A DNA stretch of 64,000 bases. Source: BOG-908 sp965198825 (GTDB taxonomy: Bacteria > Pseudomonadota > Alphaproteobacteria > Acetobacterales > Acetobacteraceae). The notes under the pieces were generated by a model. That model saw only the letters and a list, made by a program, of their open reading frames with translations, had not been told where the DNA came from and ran no database searches. Made by a program: the position numbers and the translations under genes. Shown here in pieces: positions 44,984 to 52,151 of this stretch (its first letter is position 1; every line of letters begins with the position of its first letter). Where the stretch lies: NCBI GenBank assembly GCA_965198825.1, contig CBDAQB010000003.1, positions 1,178,001 to 1,242,000 of the forward strand, given 5' to 3'.

Positions 44984-45412
44984 ATGGCCCAAACTTCGTC
45001 GCGTCTTAGCCCGAAGACAGAAGTGCGCGTTCCGCTCGGGTCGCGGAAAGAACCAAGCCAGGGCTTTACGCTTTTAGAAACGCTGATAGCCTTGGTCATA
45101 GTCGCAACGGGCTTTGTGGGGGCTTGGGGCGCCCTGCCTGAGGGCCTCGGTGCCCAGGGCAAGGCGGCGAAGCTGGAGGCCGCGGCTGATCTTGCGCAAT
45201 CGATATTGGCGCAGGATCTGCGTCAAGACGGCGTAGAGGGCAGCTACTCCTGGCATATCGACACCGCTCCCGTGGAAGGCATTCGGCCTCGCCAGGCAGG
45301 TGAATTTGGCGGCACCCTCGTCAACGTCACCGTGCAGTGGCCCGAGGGTAGCCAGGTCCGCAGCCTGAGGCTTCAGACTGTTCGGCTCGGCTTTATGCCA
45401 GGCAACTCGTGA
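44984..45412 (+). CDS. gspI: type II secretion minor pseudopilin GspI
   Basis: A 142-residue prepilin-like protein. The start at 44984 gives a 27-residue leader before the prepilin-peptidase motif QG|FTLLETLIALVIVATGF; a GTG nearer the motif is possible. Glu at +5 and a hydrophobic N-terminal helix are typical. The C-terminal part has LVNVTVQWPEGSQVRSLRLQ, the beta pattern of GspI. It assembles with GspJ and GspK as the pseudopilus tip. It follows the RHS gene by 22 nt and overlaps gspJ by four bases (GTGA), so it lies within one transcript. Confidence 0.85.
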   Translation: MAQTSSRLSPKTEVRVPLGSRKEPSQGFTLLETLIALVIVATGFVGAWGALPEGLGAQGKAAKLEAAADLAQSILAQDLRQDGVEGSYSWHIDTAPVEGIRPRQAGEFGGTLVNVTVQWPEGSQVRSLRLQTVRLGFMPGNS

Positions 45413-46053
45413 GCAGGCGCCGAAGCGCGGGCTTCACGCTGCTGGAGATGCTTGTTGCGGTCAGCGTGTTGGGCCTGTTGTCGATGTCGATCGCACGCGG
45501 CTTGTCGGTGGGCTCGTTCGCCTGGGCGCGCGCCTCGATGCACAATCGCGATGCCGCGCGCCTGCGGGATGCGAGGCAGCTTCTGCAAGCGATCCTCGGC
45601 GGGGCCTACCCGGCGTTCGCATCAGCCAACCTGGATGATCACCGCATCGCTTTCGCAGGCGGCCCGGAGGAGATCAATCTGATTACGCGCTTGCCGCAGG
45701 CGCTTGGCTTCCCGGAGATGGTGGCCGCGCGGCTCTCCGTCTCAGATCGGAGCCTGATCATGTCTTGGCGCCTCGATCTGCCTGACGCGGAACGGGGCGG
45801 TCCGCTCCCGGAGACAGTCACCGTTCTGATACCCGGGATCGGCAGGGCACATTTCGAATATTTCTCCGCAACGACCGGGTGGCAGAACAATTGGACGGGT
45901 GCGGCGTCACTGCCGCAGTCGATCCGTGTTCAGGTCGAAGATGCTGAAAGCGGCAAAGGCACGTGGGCAAGCTTCGTCGCCGAACCGCGGGTGACGGCGA
46001 ACAGCGCCTGTCTTTACGACGCAACGGACATCCAATGCCGCCGCCTGAACTGA
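45409..46053 (+). CDS. gspJ: type II secretion minor pseudopilin GspJ
   Basis: A 214-residue protein starting at GTG that overlaps the gspI stop. The leader MSRRRSAG is followed by FTLLEMLVAVSVLGLLSM with Glu at +5. The length and the beta-rich C-terminal domain (ARLSVSDRSLIMSWRLDLPD, SLPQSIRVQVEDAES) fit GspJ rather than GspG or GspH. It is part of the pseudopilus tip complex. It overlaps gspK by 19 nt. Confidence 0.87.
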   Translation: MSRRRSAGFTLLEMLVAVSVLGLLSMSIARGLSVGSFAWARASMHNRDAARLRDARQLLQAILGGAYPAFASANLDDHRIAFAGGPEEINLITRLPQALGFPEMVAARLSVSDRSLIMSWRLDLPDAERGGPLPETVTVLIPGIGRAHFEYFSATTGWQNNWTGAASLPQSIRVQVEDAESGKGTWASFVAEPRVTANSACLYDATDIQCRRLN

Positions 46054-46913
46054 GAGCGCTCAGGCGGCGCGACGCCGGCATGGCGCTTCTCCTCGCCCTG
46101 TGGGCCATGATGGCGATGGCGCTTCTCGTCGCCGGCGTTCGCATTCTGGGTCTTCGCGATGCGACCCTGGCCACCGCCAGAAGCGAACGGGCCAGGCTGC
46201 AGGCCGAGGCAGACGGCATGGTCAACCTGACGATCCTGCGTCTGCTTGACGCAAGCGCCGGCGGACGTCCGCCGTCATTCGGCGAGACTTTTAACGTGCG
46301 GTTCGCCGGACAAACCGGAACGCTTTCCGTGCAGGACGAGGCAGGCAAAATCGATTTGAACCAGGCGCCCGAAGCGGTCCTCACCCGGCTGCTTCTGGCA
46401 AGCGGCCTCGATCAGGACGCCGCGCAGGGTCTCGCCGACAAAATCCTCGACTGGCGGGAGCCTGGCGCCGGCCGGCGTCTGAACGGCGCCAAGGCCGAGG
46501 ACTACCGACATGCAGGCTACGCCTACGGTCCGCGCAACGGGCGCATGGAAAGCATCGATGAACTCAGGCTGGTGATGGGCATGCCGCCGGCTTTGTTCAC
46601 CGCGCTCAAACCGATGTTGACGGTCGTCAGCCAGAATGCCTGGCCTGATCAGTCGGTGGCTCCAGCGCAGGTATTGCGTGCAGTGGCAGGGCTGGACGAT
46701 GAGCAGATCGCGCGCGTCGAAGCCACCCGGGAGGCTCGTCTCGTGCGGGCCGATAATGGAACGATATCGGATCCCGGCGCGCCCCCGGCAGGAGGTAGGG
46801 CTTTTACGATTTCCGCCCGGGTAGCAGGGCGCGTTGCTACCGTGCAGCGGCAGGCGACCGTGCGGCTCACCGGCATTCCGCGGGCGCCTTTGGTCATCTA
46901 TCAATGGCAGTGA
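46035..46913 (+). CDS. gspK: type II secretion minor pseudopilin GspK
   Basis: A 292-residue protein; the ATG at 46035 gives a short Arg-rich leader before DAG|MALLLALWAMMAMALLVAGV. As in other GspK proteins, the +5 Glu is absent. The large C-terminal domain has IDLNQAPEAVLTRLLLASG and the motif ESIDELRLVMGMPPALF, typical of the GspK alpha-helical insert. It caps the pseudopilus and has no counterpart in type IV pili, which supports a true type II system. Confidence 0.9.
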   Translation: MPPPELRALRRRDAGMALLLALWAMMAMALLVAGVRILGLRDATLATARSERARLQAEADGMVNLTILRLLDASAGGRPPSFGETFNVRFAGQTGTLSVQDEAGKIDLNQAPEAVLTRLLLASGLDQDAAQGLADKILDWREPGAGRRLNGAKAEDYRHAGYAYGPRNGRMESIDELRLVMGMPPALFTALKPMLTVVSQNAWPDQSVAPAQVLRAVAGLDDEQIARVEATREARLVRADNGTISDPGAPPAGGRAFTISARVAGRVATVQRQATVRLTGIPRAPLVIYQWQ

Positions 46914-46921
46914 CCTAGGCA

Positions 46922-48613
46922 ATGACAATGACAATGACGATCGCGACGCGCGCCACGCCGGCTGCAGCACCCGTGGACATCCTGTCGCAGCGCGGCAAGC
47001 TGTCGCGCGACGCGCTCGAGCGCGGCCGGCGCATAGCAGGCGATTCGAACGAGCCGATAGAGCCGATCCTCACCAAGCTTGGCCTCGTCTCCGAGCGCGA
47101 CATGGCCGAAGCCTTCGCCGAAGCTTTAGGGCTGGAGACCGTGTCGCTCCACGTCTGGTCACCGGACGAGACTCTGTTCGCCTCGATCAGCCCTGCCTTC
47201 CTCAGACAGTTCCAGGTGCTGCCTCTGGGGCAAGACGGCGGCAGCATTCGGCTGGCCATGTCGAACCCGCTCGATGCCTATGCGGCCGAAGCGATCGCCC
47301 TCGTCACCGGTCTGCCTGTGCTGCGTGTCGTTGCCACGGCCACCGATATCGACGCAGCACTCGAAAGATGGGCCAGCGCCGCATCACCCGAAGCAGGCGC
47401 CGAACTGGCCGGCGCGTCTGACACCGACCTCGAACGGCTGCGTGATCTCGCCAGCGACGCGCCCGTCATCCGCCACGTCAACCAGATCCTGACACGCGCC
47501 GTCGATGCGCGTGCGTCCGACATCCACATCGAGCCAGGCGCCTCGCGCCTCGTCGTGCGCTACCGCATCGACGGCGCCATGCAAGAGGTCGAGCCGCCGC
47601 CGCTTCGCCTGCGCGACGCCGTGGTAAGCCGCATCAAGATCATGGCCCGCCTCAACATCGCCGAACGGCGCCTGCCTCAGGATGGCCGCATGTCGGCGAG
47701 CGTGCGTGGGTCTGAAATCGACTTCCGCGTCTCCACCCTGCCCACGGTGCACGGTGAAAGCGTCGTCATCCGCGTGCTTGACCGCGAACAGGTCTCGCTC
47801 GATTTCGCAGCCCTGGGCTTCGACGATCTTGCATTGGCCGAACTCCAACGTATCCTCGCCTTGCCGTTCGGCATCCTTCTGGTCACCGGTCCCACCGGCA
47901 GCGGCAAGACGACCACCCTCTACGCAGCGCTGAAATCGTTGAACACGCGCGACCGCAAACTGATGACGATTGAGGATCCGGTCGAATACCAGCTCGAAGG
48001 CGTAAACCAGGTGCAGGTCCAGCCGCAGATCGGCCTCACCTTCGCCTGGGCATTGCGAAGTTTCCTGCGCCAGAACCCGAACATTGTCATGGTCGGCGAA
48101 ATACGCGATCTCGAAACCGCCCAGGTCGCGGTGCAGGTCGCCCTCACCGGCCACATGATCCTCTCCACCCTGCACACCAACGATGCGGCCAGCGGCGTCA
48201 CCCGCCTGCTCGACATGGGCGTGGAAGACTATCTCATCGTCTCCACCGTCAACGCCATCCTGGCGCAACGCCTCGTACGCACGCTCTGCACATCCTGCCG
48301 TGAGCCTTACGAAATGCCGCTCGAACTCAGCACATGCCTCGGCATCGACCTGACCGAGCCAGGCATTTTCTTTCGTGCCACCGGCTGCCCAGCCTGCGGA
48401 GGCACCGGATTTCGCGGCCGCACGACGATCCTCGAGATCCTGCCTATGACCGATACGGTGCGGCGGCTTGTACTGGATCGTGCAGCTTCGGGAGATATCC
48501 GTAGCGCTGCCGTAGCCGCTGGCATGCGCACCATGCTGGCGCATGGACTTTCGAAGGCGGTGCAGGGGATCACTACAGTTGAAGAGGTATTGGGTGCTAC
48601 GCGGGGAGGGTAG
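46922..48613 (+). CDS. gspE: type II secretion ATPase GspE
   Basis: A 563-residue secretion ATPase. The N1 domain (about 15-150, ERDMAEAFAEALGLE) is followed by the N2 domain (DARASDIHIEPGASRLVVRYRIDG) and the motor: Walker A GPTGSGKTTTLYAAL (about residue 323), Asp box LMTIEDPVEYQLEG, Walker B NIVMVGEIRDLETA and His box THLHTNDAAS-like STLHTNDAASGVTRL. A tetracysteine zinc motif (CTSC ... CPAC) is also present. It powers pseudopilus growth at the inner membrane through GspL and GspF. The start has three ATGs in tandem, within an ATGACA repeat. Confidence 0.96.
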   Translation: MTMTMTIATRATPAAAPVDILSQRGKLSRDALERGRRIAGDSNEPIEPILTKLGLVSERDMAEAFAEALGLETVSLHVWSPDETLFASISPAFLRQFQVLPLGQDGGSIRLAMSNPLDAYAAEAIALVTGLPVLRVVATATDIDAALERWASAASPEAGAELAGASDTDLERLRDLASDAPVIRHVNQILTRAVDARASDIHIEPGASRLVVRYRIDGAMQEVEPPPLRLRDAVVSRIKIMARLNIAERRLPQDGRMSASVRGSEIDFRVSTLPTVHGESVVIRVLDREQVSLDFAALGFDDLALAELQRILALPFGILLVTGPTGSGKTTTLYAALKSLNTRDRKLMTIEDPVEYQLEGVNQVQVQPQIGLTFAWALRSFLRQNPNIVMVGEIRDLETAQVAVQVALTGHMILSTLHTNDAASGVTRLLDMGVEDYLIVSTVNAILAQRLVRTLCTSCREPYEMPLELSTCLGIDLTEPGIFFRATGCPACGGTGFRGRTTILEILPMTDTVRRLVLDRAASGDIRSAAVAAGMRTMLAHGLSKAVQGITTVEEVLGATRGG

Positions 48614-48622
48614 AAGGAAGCA

Positions 48623-48734
48623 GTTCTTTTTTGAAAAAAAGAACCAAAAAACTTTTACAACTTGGGGCTCGGCTTCTCCTCGAATGCGGTGCCAGGTCGC
48701 AAAAGTGTTTTGGTTCTTTTTTTCAAAAAAGAAC
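48623..48734. repeat. intergenic palindromic element inside the gsp operon (copy 8)
   Basis: The arms GTTCTTTTTTGAAAAAAAGA/ACCAAAAAACTTTT and AAAAGTGTTTTGGTTC/CAAAAAAGAAC are nearly perfect, with one T to G change. It starts 9 nt after the gspE stop and ends 9 nt before the gspF ATG. Confidence 0.92.
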
Positions 48735-48743
48735 GCGCTTTAA

Positions 48744-49967
48744 ATGCCCAACTTCGCCTACCGAGCCGTAAGCCCCACCGGCGAACTCCTGCGCGGTGAA
48801 ATCAACGCCTCCACCCGCGCCGGAGCCGTCGCTCATCTCCACGCCGAGGGAGCCGTTCCCCTCCAGGTCACCCCATGCCGCCAGGGCCTGAACCGCGCGT
48901 GGGCAATGGACAGGGCGCTGTTCGCAAGGCGCCATCTCTCAGCTCGCGAGTTGGCAGAGTTCATCGGCAGGCTGGCGACGCTGGTCGGCGCCGGCGTGCC
49001 CATCGAATCCGCCGTGACTATCCTGGGCGGCGGCGAGGGAACGCCCGTCGTGCGGCGCATCATCGGCAATGTGTCGCGTCAGTTAAGAAGTGGTCTGCGG
49101 CTCGCCGATGCCATGGCTGGGGAGGCGGCATCGTTTCCTTCCATTGTCGTCAGCATGGTGCGCGCCGGCGAGATGAGCGGCGGGCTGGCCACAACGCTGC
49201 AACAACTCGGCGGGTATCTGCGCCGCACCGAGGAGGCGAGCCAAGCCATCGGCTCGGCGTTGATTTACCCGGCGATCCTGGTGTCGGCGGCGTTCGGATC
49301 GGTGCTCATTGTCTTCACGGCCGTGCTGCCGGCGTTACGGCCGGTGGTCGAGGAAAGTAACACCCGGCTACCGGTTCTGGTGCGCCTTTCCTTCTGCTTC
49401 AGCGATCTGGTCCGCGACTTCTGGTGGGCGATGCTCATCGTGGCCCTGGCCATCGCGAGTTTGGCCTACCGGCAAGTGACAAGGCGGGAAGGCCGCCGCC
49501 GCATCGATGGCTGGATGCTGCGCCTGCCACTTGTAAGCTCCGCCGTGGTGCGCTCGGATTTCTCCCGCTTCGCCCGAACGCTTGGCACGCTCATCGGCGG
49601 TGGCGTCGCCATGCCGATGGCACTCGAGGCTGCGCAGCGTGTGATGGTCAACCGCGTTCTGGCCGACGCAGTCGCGACTATCGCCGTCGCGGTCCGCGAA
49701 GGGAGCGGACTTGCCGAACCGCTGGGCGCCAGCGGATTGTTTCCCGACATGGCGGTGCAGATCGTCCGCATCGGCGAGGCGACGGCGCAGGTCGATAGGA
49801 TGCTTTTGCAGCTTGCCGACATCATGGAGCAGGATGTCAGGCGTGATCTCGCGCGTGCCTTGGCCCTGCTGCTCCCTATCCTGACCATCGGCCTAGGTCT
49901 TCTGGTGGCTGGAATCGTTGCGTCCGTGATGCTGGCGGTGCTTAGTATCAACGACTTGGCGCAATAG
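48744..49967 (+). CDS. gspF: type II secretion inner-membrane platform protein GspF
   Basis: A 407-residue polytopic protein with two copies of the GspF/PilC domain: FIGRLATLVGAGVPIESAVT (about 70-90) and SRFARTLGTLIGGGVAMPMA (about 275-295). There are three main membrane segments, the last near the C-terminus (LLPILTIGLGLLVAGIVASV). NFAYRAVSPTGELLRGEI at the N-terminus is typical. It forms the platform that GspE acts on. The ATG is 9 nt past the repeat; any ribosome-binding site would have to be taken from the repeat's AAAGAAC end. Confidence 0.94.
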   Translation: MPNFAYRAVSPTGELLRGEINASTRAGAVAHLHAEGAVPLQVTPCRQGLNRAWAMDRALFARRHLSARELAEFIGRLATLVGAGVPIESAVTILGGGEGTPVVRRIIGNVSRQLRSGLRLADAMAGEAASFPSIVVSMVRAGEMSGGLATTLQQLGGYLRRTEEASQAIGSALIYPAILVSAAFGSVLIVFTAVLPALRPVVEESNTRLPVLVRLSFCFSDLVRDFWWAMLIVALAIASLAYRQVTRREGRRRIDGWMLRLPLVSSAVVRSDFSRFARTLGTLIGGGVAMPMALEAAQRVMVNRVLADAVATIAVAVREGSGLAEPLGASGLFPDMAVQIVRIGEATAQVDRMLLQLADIMEQDVRRDLARALALLLPILTIGLGLLVAGIVASVMLAVLSINDLAQ

Positions 49968-49979
49968 GGCGGAACGGCG

Positions 49980-51197
49980 ATGAGTTTCCTCGAGGACGTA
50001 CGCCGCGTTCGCCCGGACGCGATGATGTCGGAACCGCTTCGATCGTGGAGCGTCAAGGCGAACCGGTTCGCGCGCAGTTTTTTGCGCTGGTGGCTCGGCG
50101 AACTCGCGGGCCTCGTGCCTGCCGTCATTCGCGACCGGTTTGTGGGGCGCGGCAATATCCTGTCGCTTCGCTTGACTGGTGGAACGCTGTTGCTCGGCCC
50201 GAACGATAGTGTGCCGCTCGACATCGAAGCGCTGCCTGCTTCCTGGCGGCGCCTGGGGGCGCTGGCAGACACGGTGGAGCTCGTGCTGCCGGCGTCGATG
50301 GTGCTACGGCGCAGCCTCGATATTCCGGCAGTGGCGGCCGCTGAACTTGCTGCCGCCGTGCCGTTCCTGATCGAGCGCCACACGCCCTTCCTGCCTGATC
50401 AGGCGAGAAGTGCCTGGCGCATCCGGAGCCGTGCCACCGCTCAAGGTCAGGTGCGCGTCGAACTGGCGGTGACTGCAGCAGCAGCCTTGGATCGCGTGCT
50501 TGCCAGGCTGCATCAACTGGATGTTGTCGTCTCCCGAATTCATGTGGACGGCGATGATCGATTGCCGCGTCTCGATTTTACGGGAGCGCGCCATGCGGGG
50601 CGTAGCCGTTCATGGCTTGCCGAACCTTGGCGCCCGTTGCTGGCAGCCGCTGTCGCGCTTCTGCTGGCAGGACCACCTATTGTCGCCGCTGTCGTTCACG
50701 CCCGCGCAGCGGCAGTGATGCGTGCAGTGGCGGACCAGGGCGCGAAGCCGCAGGAGCGTGAACGCCTCTGGGCTATCCTGCGCGCCGATATGGCGGTGGC
50801 GAAACCGCTGGCCGCGCGCACCGCCGAAATCGGCCCATCCGCGCGTCTGAAAGGCGTCACCGAGGCGCTTCCTGACTCAAGCTGGATCTTCAGCTTCGAC
50901 CTCACGCCTCAGACGTTACAACTCGGTGGCTTTTCGGCCGACATGCCCACCGTCGTCGCACGGCTCGAAGCGCTGCCCGGCGTCGAGCACCTTGAGTTCA
51001 GGGCACCGGTCCTTCATGATGCGCGGGCAGAACGGGATCGTTTCGACATCCTGCTGCGCTTTGCAAAGGCTGCTCATGCGGAACGGGTCCCTTCTCAGCC
51101 GAACGGCAGCGGTGCTGCTTCTGCTGACGGCGATCTGGTCAGTGTGGGCGCTCGTCGAGGCGCCAATGCTGGCGAGCGTGGCGGACGATCGCCGTAG
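49980..51197 (+). CDS. gspL: type II secretion protein GspL-like (PilM/PilN-like)
   Basis: A 405-residue bitopic protein. The N-terminal part is an actin-like cytoplasmic domain fragment (VELVLPASMVLRRSLDIP, ELAAAVPFLIERHTPF). One membrane helix follows (PLLAAAVALLLAGPPIVAAVV, about residue 222), then a PilN-like periplasmic ferredoxin fold (LPDSSWIFSFDLTPQTLQLG, VVARLEALPGVEHLEF). It links GspE to the pseudopilus assembly site. The last 41 residues (HAERVPSQPNGSGAASADG onward) lie over the gspM start in another frame and look like low-complexity read-on sequence. Annotation rests on domain order and operon position. Confidence 0.85.
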   Translation: MSFLEDVRRVRPDAMMSEPLRSWSVKANRFARSFLRWWLGELAGLVPAVIRDRFVGRGNILSLRLTGGTLLLGPNDSVPLDIEALPASWRRLGALADTVELVLPASMVLRRSLDIPAVAAAELAAAVPFLIERHTPFLPDQARSAWRIRSRATAQGQVRVELAVTAAAALDRVLARLHQLDVVVSRIHVDGDDRLPRLDFTGARHAGRSRSWLAEPWRPLLAAAVALLLAGPPIVAAVVHARAAAVMRAVADQGAKPQERERLWAILRADMAVAKPLAARTAEIGPSARLKGVTEALPDSSWIFSFDLTPQTLQLGGFSADMPTVVARLEALPGVEHLEFRAPVLHDARAERDRFDILLRFAKAAHAERVPSQPNGSGAASADGDLVSVGARRGANAGERGGRSP

Positions 51198-51663
51198 CAT
51201 CGCCGAAGCAACGGCTGGCTTGGGCGGCGGCAGGGCGGGCGCAATCACCGTGGATGCGATGCGGGCCGCGCACGCGCAGGCTGACAAGTTCATCGACGCG
51301 ACAAGCTGGAGTTTGGATCGCAGCAGCCCGGAACTGCTCTCGGCGCAGCTTCAGCGCGTCATCGAGGGCTACGCCTCCGAGGCGCGCGCAGTCGTCGCCA
51401 GCAGCCGGACGGTTGGCGCCCAGAGTGACCATAGTCTCGCCAAGCTGGGGCTCGAATTCGAGATGCAGGCGACCTTGCCGACATTGCTGGCGCTCCTCTT
51501 GAAAATCGAGCAGGCACGCCCCCGTATCTTCGTTGATCGGCTGACGGTGCAAACGGCAGAGGACGGCGGAAGCGCCAAGGGCACGGACGGTCAAAACGAA
51601 CTCGCCGTGTCACTCCATGTCGCCATTTACGCCGCCCACCGGCGCGCCATGGCTGCGCTTTGA
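51076..51663 (+). CDS. gspM: type II secretion protein GspM-like
   Basis: A 195-residue bitopic protein. I chose the ATG at 51076 because it begins directly before the single membrane helix (TAAVLLLLTAIWSVWALV); this means a 122-nt overlap with gspL. The periplasmic part has a coiled coil followed by a ferredoxin-like fold (GLEFEMQATLPTLLALLLKI, RIFVDRLTVQTAE), the layout of the GspM subgroup in alphaproteobacteria. It partners GspL. The stop overlaps the next start (TTGA). Confidence 0.82.
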   Translation: MRNGSLLSRTAAVLLLLTAIWSVWALVEAPMLASVADDRRSIAEATAGLGGGRAGAITVDAMRAAHAQADKFIDATSWSLDRSSPELLSAQLQRVIEGYASEARAVVASSRTVGAQSDHSLAKLGLEFEMQATLPTLLALLLKIEQARPRIFVDRLTVQTAEDGGSAKGTDGQNELAVSLHVAIYAAHRRAMAAL

Positions 51664-52151
51664 CCAGGCAACGGCTTCAAACATTCACTGCAGGGAGCGT
51701 TCTCCTGGCTGTTGCAACATTGCTCGGTGGTTGGGCAGCCGGTGGCGCCGCGCAGACCACCGATCTCCGCGCCGCCACCCTGACAATGCCGGATTTCCGG
51801 CTCGTGCCAACGACCGTTGAAAGCGACCCCGCGGCGACGCTGGCGCGGGCTTTGTTCAATCCCAGCCGCCGTCCACTCCCGGCGCCGGACGCACCAGAGG
51901 CGTCGCTCGAACCCGCACCGGCGACACGCCTCATCGCAGTCGCCATCGGCCCGGATCGCAGCGCGGCGGTATTGCAACTGACATCCGGCAAAACGTCCGT
52001 TCTCCTTCAGGGCGAGCGGATCGATGGCTGGGTATTGTCATTGGTGGCTCCCGACCATGTTCTCCTGCGCTCGAACGAACGCCAGGTGGCGCTTGCTCTT
52101 TCAGCGCATCCTTCCGCGGCACGCAACGCGGGGCAGACAAGCGGCCAATAG
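51660..52151 (+). CDS. type II secretion GspC/GspN-like protein
   Basis: A 163-residue protein starting at TTG that overlaps the gspM stop by four bases. A signal-anchor (FTAGSVLLAVATLLGGWAAG) is followed by a linker with ALFNPSRRPLPAP and a small beta domain (RLIAVAIGPDRSAAVLQLTS, LLQGERIDGWVLSLV, HVLLRSNERQVALAL). This is the pattern of the homology region of GspC, which bridges the inner-membrane platform and the secretin; GspN is the other option. The PDZ domain of some GspC proteins is missing. It overlaps gspD (TAGTG). Confidence 0.75.
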   Translation: MTRQRLQTFTAGSVLLAVATLLGGWAAGGAAQTTDLRAATLTMPDFRLVPTTVESDPAATLARALFNPSRRPLPAPDAPEASLEPAPATRLIAVAIGPDRSAAVLQLTSGKTSVLLQGERIDGWVLSLVAPDHVLLRSNERQVALALSAHPSAARNAGQTSGQ

